DNA from: Tieghemiomyces parasiticus | Lineage: Eukaryota > Kickxellomycota > Dimargaritomycetes > Dimargaritales > Dimargaritaceae | Assembly: GCA_027575765.1 (NCBI GenBank) | Contig: JANBPT010001021.1 | Coordinates: 1-16,295 of the forward strand | Length of the DNA stretch: 16,295 nucleotides | Direction: 5' to 3' | Shown here: positions 1-10,951 of the stretch, piece after piece | Numbering within the stretch: the stretch's first letter is position 1 | Layout: every line of letters starts with the position of its first letter | Notes under the pieces: generated by a model | What the model saw: the letters and a program-made list of their open reading frames with translations, nothing else | What the model was told of the DNA's origin: nothing | Databases searched by the model: none | Made by a program: the position numbers and the translations under genes

Positions 1-389
1 AAAAGAGAGGAGTAACCCAGAGAGGTTGGGGCCTTCCAAGTAAAATATGCTTTTGGGGGTTTTTTTGCGTTTTAAGTTGAAAGGAGACCATATAACTAAC
101 AGTGGCGTCAGTTGACTAGGGATTAGGGCAAAGGCCCAAAGGGAAGGCGAATCTGTGAATACAAGGGTAAATTAAGAAAGAAAAACGAAAGGAAAATAAG
201 GGGAAAACAAGTCACTATCGGTCATAGAAAAAGCGCCCGAGAATTTCCGGTTCCTGCTTGGGTAATGCTGGTAACGATTAATCCTTTGTGCCATACGAAC
301 AAAAAGAGAAATATGGTGGGCGCTACAAAGCCCTGATGGTAGGCAGCCTTATGATGCACACGACCCTCCCTGCCGAGTCTACACCCTGT
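1..389. other. Non-coding upstream flank, no gene seen
   Basis: This flank is purine-rich on the + strand and AT-richer than what follows. I find no ORF with recognisable protein features. A minus-strand ORF at 222-431 has low complexity and no domain, and I treat it as chance. It is probably distal promoter or intergenic DNA in front of the F-box-like gene. Confidence 0.5.
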
Positions 390-626
390 GTCGCCCATTA
401 CGGTACCGTTAGAGAGCCATAGGTGGCCCAATCACTTTGGGCAAGTCAATACGCAAAATGCACTACACCCTCGGAAAGAGAGGGCGGCTAAGGTCAAAAA
501 ATAATAATCGGGATGGTCGCACCTATCCCTATGAGTCGGAAGGACCTGTTCCGGCGGTTCCCTTCTCTGAAGGGCGGGCTTCTCGCAGGCGCTGTGTAAC
601 CCTGTCACTTCGACTGTACGCCCCAC
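390..626 (+). repeat. Diverged tandem duplication, copy 1
   Basis: First unit of an approximately 235-bp direct duplication. Two exact blocks anchor it: a 17-mer, ACGGTACCGTTAGAGAG, at 400-416 that recurs at 637-653, and a 19-mer, TGTTCCGGCGGTTCCCTTC, at 547-565 that recurs at 780-798. The offsets are 237 and 233. Sequence between the blocks is only loosely similar, for example the AATACGCA region and the CCCTC...GAGA region. This suggests an old duplication in which only certain elements stayed fixed. The unit contains the palindrome CGGTACCG (401-408). Confidence 0.75.
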
Positions 627-860
627 ACCACCCACCACGGTACCGTTAGAGAGACGTAAAGCTATGCGATCACCCCCATCGAAGAAATACGCAGCAACAC
701 TTAAGCCCTCAGCGAGAAGGAACAGCCAGGGGAGAGCAAGTGGGTTTGGAATAGAGATCCCTTGCAAGTCGAAAGGGCTTGTTCCGGCGGTTCCCTTCAC
801 TGGGGCCGACCTCTCTCAGGCGCGGTCCGACACCAGGCTCAACGTGGTGTAACGGAACTG
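627..860 (+). repeat. Diverged tandem duplication, copy 2
   Basis: Second unit of the duplication that starts at about 390. It carries the 17-mer at 637-653 and the 19-mer at 780-798 in the same order and nearly the same spacing as copy 1. Unit borders are approximate because the flanks have diverged. It ends about 115 bp before the TATA box of the F-box-like gene, so the duplicated elements sit where upstream activating sites would lie. Confidence 0.75.
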
Positions 861-976
861 TCGGATGGTTCGTTTAGTGAGCAGGGCTTGAGGGGTAGGG
901 TTGCACCTGCCTTGCCCTCGCTGACAAGGGAGCCGGCAAGGGAGGCATTAAGTGCGCCGTTACGCTATACCGGACA

Positions 977-986
977 TATATATAAA
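977..986 (+). promoter_or_regulatory. TATA box of the F-box-like gene
   Basis: TATATATAAA followed by GGGC, about 172 bp upstream of the start codon. Downstream DNA switches to a C/T-rich, ATG-free tract, as expected for a transcribed leader. Transcription would start at about 1005-1025 if spacing is canonical. Motif and position are seen; the start site is inferred. Confidence 0.65.
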
Positions 987-1009
987 GGGCAGGTCTGCCC
1001 GCCGACGTT

Positions 1010-1157
1010 GTTGTCCACCCACCCTTCACCCGCTTCCTCTCCCACTCGTCTGCCTACCCAAGTGCCCCCACCAGCGTCAATTTGCTCCGTTGCTGTAGCC
1101 CGTTCGCCAGCCAGGCCAGTTGCCTCCCTGCTTCAACGTCTCTCCTCAACCGCCATC
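1010..1157 (+). other. Predicted 5' leader, pyrimidine-rich and ATG-free
   Basis: Leader between the inferred start site and the ATG at 1158. It is rich in CCACC, CCTCTC and similar pyrimidine runs and contains no upstream ATG, so 1158 is the first start codon downstream of the TATA box. The context CCGCCATCATGC is acceptable for eukaryotic initiation. The 5' border is approximate. Confidence 0.5.
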
Positions 1158-2849
1158 ATGCGCGCCCTTGTCCTCGGTGCCCTGGCCGTGGGGCTCACCT
1201 ACGTTATGGTCACGCCCGTTAAGTCTTCCTTGCCGTTGACGAACCTTCCCCTTGAAGTAATTCATGAAATCAGCAGCCACCTCGTGCCAATTGATGTACA
1301 GACACTCATGGGGACCAGTCAAGCAATGCTCTATGCAGCCGGCACGTCGCCAAGCCAACGCGCCTTCAAAGCCCGACAAACCGTAAGTACACGAGCAGCG
1401 TCTCTAAGAGGCTCAGTACAGCCAATGCCAGTACCATCGCCTGTTGACCTTGGGCAGCGGTTCGTGGGCCAGTCCTTACGAGGCTAGCTGGGCAGTCTAG
1501 CACCGACGACCAATACCCTTTCCTTCTGACAGCTGGAGGGTGGACAAGCCCGCCTCAGTCGAGAACTAACTTTGACTCTTCACCATCACCCTTCGACAAC
1601 TATCCCTATGTAATCTGATTGGACCTGGTAGGAGGTTTTCAAAGTCCGTAAAGCCATCAATGCGACTATGGTGCCTGTCGACGCCACCGTGAGCCTAGAT
1701 GGACCGGCTATCGACCAGCTTACCACCTTACTAATGCCCAAGCTAACCCCGTTTGTCCATACCGTGGGTTCTTATTGGTTGACAAAAGTGTTTCTCGGCT
1801 CGGAATATGGGATCACGCCCCTAGGTGACGCCTACCGTGTGCACGAATACTACTCTGATTACCTCAACTCATGGGTTGAGCCAGACCCCAACCATGTGCT
1901 TGTCATCGAACAGGGCCAGTTTGATGAATATGAATTGCACGCCGGGCGGCCTGTTAGCCGTCCCGCCTTTCAGAAACTGGTTGACGCCAAGCCGGACCTT
2001 AAGGCTATCAACGACGCGATCACCGTGATCCCATTCGAGGAGGCGCAGCGGTTTACGAAAGTGGGCGAAGACTCCACCTTCCTTCACTTCGCCCTGGCCC
2101 ACGGCTATCACCGCATCCTCTTCGATATCACCCGGGTACTTCTCGACGGTGGTTTCCAGGAAAGCCTACGCGACACAATCCGTTCCGGAGACATCGTCCC
2201 ACTCTCTGTCTTAAGCCTTCCCAACCATTTTGGCGACTATCTGCAAGAGGATATGACCGATTTGGACATAGCGTCATTCCCCACTCCGAAATTACTTAAC
2301 GTAATGGTCAATACCGTGCCCAAACAATTTGCGGCCACCGTGGTCGCTACGCTTGCTGCTCAGGGCAAGGTTGACGAGACCCTGGCTTATCTCAAGGACC
2401 TGAAGGAGTACGTTGAGTCTAATAAGGCGAATCTGCCTGCCAATGATAACGCATACGAGTGGGTTGACTCACTGAGAGCCCTCCCCTTCATCGCGAGTGC
2501 CCAGTGTGGCCAGGAAACGGCCATGAGACAGTTTGGTCCCCTGATGGCGAAGAAATATCACTCAATGAGGAAGTATACGGACGCATTTGATTGGAAGCGT
2601 GCCAAGCAAGTTCTTGGTAATTTGGGGCTGTACGCGGGCCCACGTCCGAGTACCTATGTCTATTCTAACGTCGAACCCGCACTGCACCGCAACCTTATTT
2701 TGTCTGATAACACTCTCCCGTGGTACATCACTGATAAGGATTCTGACCCTTGGGGTGTCAGAATGTGCTTCAACAACCCTATGATCTCGTGTACCGAAGA
2801 CAGCAAGCTGTCGTTCATTTCTTACGGAAAACCTCGCAGTGAAGTCTGA
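1158..2849 (+). CDS. Secreted-looking F-box-like protein, two exons (1158-1382, 1632-2849)
   Basis: The spliced model gives 480 residues. Residues 1-24 look like a signal peptide: an Arg near the N-terminus, then the hydrophobic run LVLGALAVGLTYVMV. Residues 30-70 read as an F-box-like segment (LPLEVIHEISSHL, then D46, then LMGTSQAM), matching the LPxEVxxxIxxxL...D spacing of F-boxes, which normally recruit Skp1 of SCF ubiquitin ligases. The body (residues 76-480) belongs to no family I recognise. It is mixed helical, low in cysteine (about three), and has one weakly ankyrin-like stretch near residues 226-250. N85-A-T is a glycosylation sequon. I chose ATG 1158 because it is the first after the TATA box and begins the signal-like segment. 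The frame is open upstream to 762, but that part has no protein character. The joint keeps phase 0 on both sides. An alternative is a separate gene starting at 1668, or a signal anchor rather than a cleaved signal. The coding region is certain from about 1632 to 2849; the exon-1 link is probable. Confidence 0.75.
1383..1631 (+). other. Spliceosomal intron in the F-box-like gene
   Basis: The donor GTAAGT at 1383 lies exactly on a codon boundary (after codon 75, ACC). The acceptor TAG ends at 1631, and the next base starts an in-frame stretch (EVFKVRKAIN) that runs without a stop into the large downstream ORF. A CTGAT branch-like site lies at 1615-1619. The intron is 249 nt and contains in-frame stops, so splicing is needed for the full protein. 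A second acceptor (TTCTGACAG, ending at 1532) is also strong, and its product is given under findings. An acceptor at 1644 would break the frame. Confidence 0.65.
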
Positions 2850-3300
2850 ACCGTTCGAGTATCCCCATCGTTCACAGGTTGACAACCAACCTCGCTTATT
2901 TACTTATTTATTCTTAGCAACTCGACCCTTTTGACCAATACTGGCAGCCCTCTCCTTCTTTCCCTTTCGTTTTAGATCAGTCCTTATCATTAAATGTCCA
3001 AGGGGTTTCCCACAGCGGTACCGATCCCACTGACACTGGTCCTTCCTAAATAATTCTCCGGAACAGGACCGTCCTTACTAGTTAAGATCAGTTGTATCAA
3101 AGTCGCCCTGGTTAGTTTGAATCCCTGTGATGTACCAACAACCATTGAAACCCTCGGTAGTGCCCTTCATCATTCAATTGAATAGTCAAAGGGGAGACCC
3201 TGTAACGATGGCCCTGGCCTCTGGAGCCTCCCGTCACCATGGTTGACCAGTAGGGCCCTGAGATTCACAGCCCACATAGCCACAGCGAGCTAAAAAAAAA
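2850..3300. other. 3' flank of the F-box-like gene
   Basis: AT-rich T/A tracts (TTATTTACTTATTTATTC) begin about 40 bp after the stop codon and are likely 3' UTR and polyadenylation sequence. I see no clean AATAAA close to the stop. A third copy of the palindrome CGGTACCG lies at 3016-3023. No protein is encoded beyond tiny ORFs. The flank ends near a short poly-A run at about 3292. Confidence 0.4.
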
Positions 3301-6300
3301 ACAAAGAGACTATGGATATACAGGCACTACTTCACCGGATATATGAGTAGTGGGGGTTTATAGCAACCATGCCCCCAATGTAGGCATGGGTGGCTTTGGA
3401 TCCCTATCATTGTGCTGTTAAGGTTCTATGTAGATATCTCACCCTCTGGGGTAGATGACATCTGCGGTTGGACTGTTAATTGGTCAGGATCGCGATGTGC
3501 ATTCGGGTAGTAGGCTTGAAACTGCTGTAGGAGGACAATGAAGTTAGATTTCGGGTAGCGAAGCTCAGGGTAGCAACGATATGGGGTACAATGGGAACTG
3601 GCCCTATGTGTTAGTATAGGATCAGTGGAGTTGCATTACTTGGCGGGGGTTAATACTGAACAGTGATATACATGCTCAAGACGGACGTTGATATCATTGT
3701 ATTTATTTCTCTTTTCGGTAAGCTACATATACAGATATATAATGGGTCGAGTTTTAATACTACATAATCAACTAAAGAGGATCGACGCAGCTATGGAGAA
3801 GAACGGAGGTAGACGGGATAAAGCTGCTGGATCGAGGCACTAGACGCCGTGAAGCCAAATGAAGAGAATAAAATGAGAGCAATAATGAAGAGAGAGAGAG
3901 AGAGAGCCGGGCCGGGGTTGTCCCTGGACCTTCATCTAGTCCTCCTTTGGGGGGAAGGGTGTTCGGCAATCATCCTGGTAAGCTTGGTGGCCTGTGGAAC
4001 ACAGTATTTGAGATCAGGGGGTGGTATCAGGGAGGGCTACCCTAGGGAGCAGCCTCCCGAATCCCTCCGCCGCAATATTATCCATTGCCCAAGCAGTATA
4101 TATTCAATAGGAGAGTATATATCTTTAATCGCCAAGATGCCGCAGTCCATTTTTTTGGTACGACACACCTTCTAGATGTAACCAGCGGATGACAATGCCA
4201 ATTACTTCATAGCATCTTCATTTATGGCCTGCCCTTTCCCTTGTGTTTACTAATCGAATTTCGCCTGACTGCCCCAGGTTTTAATCAAAGATCCGGCAAG
4301 GCAGTTGTCCACCACCACTTTGGCCAGCTATCGTTTACTCGTTTGACCACTAAGTTCCATATATCCGCATTTATTAAGTCGCCAATAGGCGCTTCTTCTT
4401 AACGCCCATGTCAGTATTTTTTATTAGAGCTCTCGTCAGTAACTGAGGTCGTAACAGTTATTGCAATCATAAGTAAAGTGGTTAGCTGAAATGGCTGCTA
4501 GGTTAGCTTGTACAGCTGACACCATTATCTGATCGTGTTAAGAATATTTGTCACCTAGTTGGGTTTCGCAACAAAGCAAATACTATAACTTTAATCAGAT
4601 AGCAACGGTACAACTTGTTGATATATTATTTCGGAATAGGAGTAAGCTAACGTCATCATTGCACACCCCTATGACTGTCACTGGTAAGCAACGCCGATGT
4701 ACTAAGGCTCAACAGCGAAGCCTTACCTTGCCCGAGCAACCTAGCGTACGTCCAAATCAGCTAGTAGGCCTGTGCCTGTACGGTATTAGATAGGCTGGAC
4801 GCTTGACCTCCTAGGCCAAGGCCTTCTTGTCTTTTATATTCTATACGCAATCCATCGATATTCTTCAGCTCTCTGCGGTCCCTAACGTTCTGCTTACTAC
4901 GATTCGTATGCTTAAAGTGCAATACAGAGATCTTACCATGGAGCGTAACGAAGTATTGAGGTGGTCCCAGAATACTCTGTGGGAAACGTAGTCACGGCCT
5001 GCCAGCTTCCGTCGGGCGACCTTTTGAATGACAACCAATCTTGTTGATTGCGCTGGTGGGACTATATTGCAAAAATTGAGGTTCATGAATGGGTGAAAAT
5101 GGGAAGACTTTATCAGTGGAAAATTCTGAAGGCGGGACATTAGCGATGCGCCCCGTCAGTGTGCACTATTCCTCCCGGATAATATTGCAAACGGAATTGG
5201 GCTACTGACTTGACCATGAGTTAGTTTGTTGTAATATGTATAGGTGGTGAAGAATGGGGGCAGCTAGAAGCAACTGGTGGTATAATTTTTTGGCTATTGA
5301 TAAACGAAGCCGATTATTTTTCACTATGCTTGTTCGAACAAATCAGGTCTAAATATCATACACTAAACTAACCGCAATAGTTGGAGCCCATGCTGCCAAT
5401 TAGGTCATACGGCTGCTTTAGCTGGACATAGTATAGCAATGATAAATGGAAATATTTCTGCTTGGATTAATATTCTCACTACATCCCTCGGCTGCAGTAG
5501 CTTGGAAAAGCCACGTTACAACATTTACAATGGCTGATGGATGAGCCCGGCGCCGTCATGACACTTGTTGAAGTCCAATGTGGCCTATAGGGACCATCAT
5601 GGCATTTAATTACCCTCTAGCGCTACACTATTTAGGCCACGTTTCGTCAATTTTCACGGTGACTTACTATCATGACTGGCTTCAGCAATAGTATAAAGGG
5701 ACTTTGACCCGGTGGTGGTAATACTAGGGGTTTTCTGGTTCGATAGGCCGCTTCTATTCGTGGGTATTGTCCAGGGATATGGGGTTTGCAAACTCGGATG
5801 AGAATCATTTATGCCTGATAGCCCCAAGAATACTGTCTACTTAGCGGGCGGTTGAGAAGAAGATCGATTAGCGCCAAACTCCTCATTGCCAGTGCCAAGG
5901 TATAGATGGACCGCGTGTACATTACTGTAACTTTTCGTCATAGAGGTGAGAATGTAGGGTCATACCAAATTAAGACTAGCACGCTTGACATTCGTATTCA
6001 TTTATCGGTTCGCTACTTGGCCTTAGCCGCGTTTTAACAACATTACATGATACTACCTTGGAAGCCACAGTCAACTGTCGCGCTTGGGAAGCTTGGTGAC
6101 TCATTTTCCTTCGGGCCTGTATTCATGAGTATGCAAAAAATAAAATCTGAAATCTGAAACCAAGACTGTGTTTACTTATTCAGTTAACCGCTCGCACCCA
6201 GAGTGGGCTAAGCGTTACCTGAACTGCCCAACTTGGCATCATATTATTGTCTAGGTTTACAGGAGCGAACGTTTCTGCCGTGTTGGTCACCTATGGTTTC

Positions 6301-6900
6301 GCCGTATAGGGTTTACTGTCCTTGGCAGTAGGCTTCCGTGAGACACCATCTCGCTTCATCATAGGGCAATCCTTTATCCCACGAACACTGTTGATCTCTC
6401 ACCGGGCCAACTTTGGCCACGCCCAAACAGGCAACTCTACGCAAGCTACTTGACGCACTTAGCACTGGCCCTTGGTAGTATTTAACAGTAGTGTTTATAA
6501 GGGGTTCAGTACGACTGTATGACCTCAATAATGAGTGTTTCCTGAGAACAGTGTAAGTGTGTGATGGTATTAATGTGTTAGGACTTGGAACTATAGCGTG
6601 GAGAATTAGATAGCTTGCTTGACCGTATGTTCACCGCATGGTAGAGGCTGGGCCGCTGAACAAGAAAAATGCATTCATAGAAGGAGGCTGTCTAGGTAAT
6701 ATAAACCCAAAGCAAAAAGACATGCGCTACTTTTAGCGGTAATAAAGGGGGAATTTTCTGACTCTACACAATGGTTGTGAAGTCGGATGTAAACCCGGAG
6801 CGCTGATCGGACAGGGATCAGTCCCGCTTGAATTTAACGAAACGGTGCGGGTAGCGACTAATAAAACACCGGCTGACCATTTAACCGCGGGCCATACTCT
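3301..6900. other. Gene-free interval, AT-richer
   Basis: No ORF here has domain character. The longest ones (minus strand 4865-5140, plus 4548-4793, minus 6313-6528) are under 95 codons with no recognisable motif, and I treat them as chance. The stretch at about 3340-3680 is G/T-rich on the + strand with many GGG runs. I looked for reverse transcriptase, transposase and protease motifs, long terminal repeats and tRNA genes and found none that hold up. It may be decayed or regulatory intergenic DNA. Confidence 0.45.
3889..3906 (+). repeat. (AG)9 microsatellite
   Basis: Perfect AG dinucleotide run of nine units inside a purine-rich context (about 3850-3906). It is the first of three AG/GA arrays in the window. 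Nothing suggests it is coding. Confidence 0.9.
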
Positions 6901-9000
6901 AATGGATCTGGAACTGGCTTCATTGGCACGGCAAGGGGGTTTTCTTTGGACCGCCGAGAAGCCAGCCTAACGGATCAAGTATATTCCGGCTCGTTCGGTG
7001 TAAGTGTGACGGTATGTGGTGAGGAAGGCCAAACAGTGTGTCGTTGTCCCTTTCGCCCTTTGTTGACTCTCATACCTACCATGGGTCTTCGCGTATCCCC
7101 CATTTACCCATCACCTGCGACTATGATCGATCGGAAGAGGGCCCGGTGACCATGTCTCCTGATGGCTTTATTGGGTGGAGAGCGTGGTGCAAATCATTTA
7201 GAGGTGGATGTGAGCATGAAGGGAATGAAAGACTAACAAGCTTGCTGCTGCACGCCATGCATAAAGCATTAAGAAGAAGGGAGGGGGGTGAGCACTGGGT
7301 ACTCTGGTGACCACCTTCTGAGGTAGAAAGCAGCCTCTTTCCCTCTTGTAATGTCGCTATTTAGCGGCTGATAAGCCAGCCTCACGAACACTGTGGCCAC
7401 CTCAGGTCAGGGGCCGCCTCCCACCATACCTTTATGACCAAGCAATGTAACTCATAATTTCGAGACACCTTCCCCCGCCCCACCAACTCATGATCCCCAC
7501 TCGGGACCGGGTAACTTTGCTGTAAATACTATGCCTGTCAGACGACAAACTTGAAAGGAAGGGGACAACTAAAACTACTGGCAGTCCAAAGTGCACTTCG
7601 TTATTTCTGCCTGGTATGGCGTGTTGGCTGGTGAGGAACCGCGGGAAATACAGTGTGGACCGTAGTCGTCATCAGAAGAGTCAGGAACAGGGAGTGTGGG
7701 TAGTAGGTTAAAATATGTATAGAGATATAACGCTGCCCTTAATCGCGGGATCTATTGAGTAGGCTGAGTGATGCTCATTCTGAGACAGGTTTCCCTAGTT
7801 ACCCCTTTCCCTTCACTACCACTGCAGACATATGTCAGGTTGCTGGTCACTTGCGTCTCCAGACCTCTCAATAAGCGGGAGGTGGGGCTGGCGGTCAGTT
7901 CTGCCTAGTCACAGCTGCATGTTACTGAGTAGCTAGGTTTGTGGACCGGCCTGTCATCGGAGACGAATGCAATTATCATACCGCAGCAGGGGGGCTACAG
8001 GGCTATAGTGTGACCATTGGGGCCATAACCTTCGAGACGTAGCACTGGTAGTCTAGTGGTCCGGCTCTACTTCCGATTTGCTCTTTCGGGCCCCCCAACA
8101 ATAAGAAGGTCTATCTACCACAAAGCTAATGCTGTGACCAAGCTGCCTAATCGCCTGGGCTTGGCTAATACACTGGCAGAGCACCTGCGAGATGACGATC
8201 CGTCCTCGCATATTTTTTGCGGCCTTACATTCTTAATGGCGTAAATAATCGCACCCTCCCACCTGGTTACTAGATATGGCAGTACCTCATGCCCCCCTCC
8301 TACCATAATATGAGGTGGCGATTGAGCTGCCGTACTCGTTCTCAAGGTTGGCGGTGTATGGGGAAAGCCAGGGGGGAAGCCTACTCTACTGTCGACGGAT
8401 CGATTGCTCCTATTTCATAGCGGTGATAGCGTCTTGCTAATAGTGCAGTAGCAGGGGGAGGGGACTGATATGTAAAACCTGAGCCACCCCAACGAGGTTA
8501 AAAAAGGAGATATAAGAGGGGAGGTGAAGTGTAGAAGTCCTGATGTACTCACGCTGAGGTAGCTGGCCAAGCGGAAGCCACGCAGACACGCTGCGGGGTG
8601 AGGGTTCGTTGGTCATTGGTGACCAAGCCCATGTCGATCACTATGGCAGCCTGTACCTCGTACAGTAGCCAACCAGAAATCGAACAGTTGTGGTGAACCT
8701 CCTAGCCACCTTGATGGGTGATAAGTGGGCAGCAGCCCGGCGGCTGGTAAGTGAACGCTCAACGCTTTATTTATGGCTCGTAAACCAAAATTACGTAAAT
8801 TGACCCTGTGATCAGCTGTGGCGATGAGAAACGCAACGATTGTAGGGGTTGACGGTCACAATGCTTCGCCTTATCCACACCATTGGATGCGTTGAGACGA
8901 GCTGGTGGCGTCCATCGTCATGGTCTCGAACCTTCTTCTTTAAATGTTCCTCCGGTCGATCACGAATATCTGGGAAGACCAATGCAGAGGAGAAGTGTCG
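6901..9000. other. Gene-free interval, mixed composition
   Basis: Only short ORFs lie here (at most about 107 codons), with no supported domain. A plus ORF at 8056-8244 contains LPNR in a context loosely like a bacterial GGDEF domain, but nothing follows to support it. A tRNA A-box-like string near 8049 does not fold as a tRNA. I see no mobile-element signature. Confidence 0.45.
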
Positions 9001-9958
9001 GTTGGTCAAGTCTAAGGATCAGCCACGTCAAGACGACTGGACCAATCCCTCCTCAGGCGACGGGGGCCGAGTCGGCAGGTCTAACCCCCCAGCTGTCCGT
9101 CCTACAGGCTACCCGGCCCGGCGTCGCACCTGTGCCGTCAGACGGCACTGTAACATTAGGGACACCAGATAATGTGCGTAGGCGGAAATCATTCATCCTG
9201 CCCCCTGCGACACCCAGCGGACGAGGACGGGCTTGGCCAGCCATGCCTGTATTATACTGGACACTGTGCACATAATAAAAATAGCAAGTCGATTGGTTCG
9301 CCCATTGATCTACCCGAGCGTGCAGGCCTGAATGGCCTCTCTGCTATCACTAGGACGATGGGGAATGGTTGCCAAACCAGCGGCCCCCAGCCTCCATAGT
9401 GGGGTACAGCACCCCTTGGCCCTCCCCGGCTGCGCCCGGTGGCTTTGACAACGCTGTGTTTAGTTGCCAGCTGCACACCTTCGCATGCTTGCCTGGCTGC
9501 AGGTCCCATACAGTGGATGAAATGGCCACGGGACATTCGAACCTTCCATTGGAACGCATCCTTCACTCGCATCTCCTCCCTGCCCGATAGAGTGTGTTTG
9601 TGGAGTCGGTGGAGTTACTAATGGCACAAGCGATGGGCAGGTGGGCACGAGTGGCAACGAATTTCGGTTATCGGCACGATAGAGGTGTAGTTTTTTACTG
9701 GGCCTTGCCATTGATCAGGAAGCTCGGCGCCGCAAACCCCGGGGGTGATGGTAAATCACGAGGTAGCAGACTAAGGAATCGCCCTTGTTTGCCTGGCAGC
9801 CAACGCGGACTTGTTGGCTGTCCATATGAGTACATTGTCAGGTCTAATACGGACTTATGTGATGCATAGCCCACTCAGTACCGCGGGTTTACGTAAGCGC
9901 TGCCCTTGTTTTGCAATAGCTTAGTGCAGCTTTTTCTTAGGGGGGTTGGCGTTGTTTC

Positions 9959-9968
9959 TTTTTTTTTT
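9959..9968 (+). repeat. Poly-T run (T10)
   Basis: Ten consecutive T in a T-rich patch, flanked by GGGGTTGGC (9942-9950) and its reverse complement GCCAACCCC (9977-9985). An RNA across it could form a 9-bp stem with a U-rich loop, but a pair of this length is expected by chance in a window of this size. Confidence 0.7.
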
Positions 9969-10071
9969 GCTACCGGGCCAACCCCAATAGCCTCAACCGA
10001 TGTCACCGGTCTTGGCGAGGTACGATGACAGCTCGGACCTCTTTGCTGGAACCCACCGCCATAGTCTCGAA

Positions 10072-10085
10072 CCCCCCCCCCCCCC
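10072..10085 (+). repeat. Poly-C run (C14)
   Basis: Fourteen consecutive C. It is a mononucleotide tract prone to length variation and sequencing error, so any ORF crossing it (for example minus 9993-10244) is not trustworthy. Confidence 0.9.
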
Positions 10086-10371
10086 TGTAAGGCCTGCGGA
10101 ACGATATATCGACCTTATCCGTCTGGACCGGGCTCTAAGGTGTAGCAGATGAGCCAGGCCACTGCCCCTCGCTTTGAAGAACCACCTACCCATCTGCATA
10201 CTCGAGCACCCCGCGTGACGGTCGAGTATTACATTGGGCAGCATAGTACGTCACGGGCTATTAAAACAGTGCAAGCAAAGGTGCTTGAGAGGCAATGGCC
10301 CATTCTGCCGCTCGCCCGTCGCTCATACCGAGTCAATGACGCCGGACCGGCCACTGGTGTTTGTGTGGAGG

Positions 10372-10387
10372 GAGAGAGAGAGAGAGA
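10372..10387 (+). repeat. (GA)8 microsatellite
   Basis: Perfect GA run of eight units. It is the second AG/GA array in the window and lies about 580 bp before the TATA-like box at 10952. No coding role is evident. Confidence 0.9.
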
Positions 10388-10951
10388 CAGGGCGGCTGCT
10401 ATAGAGATGGGCAGGAGAGAGATCGATCACATAACCGGCCCCTTGCCGCGTTGCCCGGCGTCGACTCTCGTCTGTTCACGTCGACCATCGGTATCGGGCC
10501 AAGGTCCCGGATTAGACTGCCTATCCGGGACGAGCGTATACACTCTGGCGCCTCCTGCCAAGCCTCGCCCTTCAAGCATTGGTCGGAGGCGAGCCGGCTA
10601 GTATCCGGATACGTCCAGTCGTGAAGTGTCGAGACGTGGTCCACCGCCAGCGTACAATGGGCTACGACTCAGATGCCCAAGAGGCAGACGCGGAAGGTAC
10701 GAGAGCAGTGGCCAACACCAGGCCAGTGAGGCGAGACGACAGCCTGTTTCCTAATCGGGCCACAGGATTTACCCCGGGCCACGGGGAGGATGGATAGGGC
10801 GCTCACGACGCCCTGTTGGTCAGCCCGTTATTTAAAGTACGGAACGCCGGAGGAAAATGGGCCGGAGGGGCTGGCCGGTGTGGGTGGGTGGGTGAAGGGC
10901 CCGGCTGCCAGCATGGAGCGTGGGTACGGAAAGCGTCGGCCATTAGTGGGG

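Larger units (their letters stand above)
9001..10950. other. Gene-free interval, GC-richer, with homopolymer runs
   Basis: GC content rises here and overlapping ORFs of 60-150 codons appear in several frames on both strands, as expected from fewer AT-rich stops rather than from genes. The longest (plus 10149-10601) runs through a GA microsatellite and shows no domain. The last 110 bp before the TATA-like box at 10952 is G-rich on the + strand, with a GTGGGTGGGTGGG run at about 10880. Confidence 0.45.

Noticed and set aside
116..129. TAGGGATTAGGG, telomere-like
   Set aside because: Only two imperfect units; no array.
432..800. Minus-strand 122-codon ORF with LSNGTV also seen in the ORF at 222-431
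   Set aside because: The shared string comes from the duplicated 17-mer, not from a protein family. No start, promoter or domain support.
762..1157. N-terminal extension of the F-box-like protein from the ATG at 762
   Set aside because: It reads through the TATA box and a C/T-rich leader, is compositionally odd, and would bury the signal peptide.
8042..8110. tRNA A-box-like TAGTCTAGTGG
   Set aside because: The D-stem and acceptor stem do not pair, and no proper B box is present at the right distance.
8056..8244. 62-codon ORF with VTKLPNRLGL, resembling the LTGLPNR start of a bacterial GGDEF domain
   Set aside because: Only about 20 residues agree loosely, no GGDEF core follows, and such domains are not expected in a fungus. 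Most likely chance.
9942..9985. 9-bp inverted repeat around the poly-T run as a terminator or RNA hairpin
   Set aside because: A pair of this length within 50 bp is expected a few times by chance in 16 kb, and no RNA gene precedes it.
8923..10073. GTCTCGAACC at 8923 and 10064, with loosely similar flanks, as a dispersed repeat or tRNA B box
   Set aside because: A 10-mer pair is common by chance at this window size, and no A box accompanies either site.
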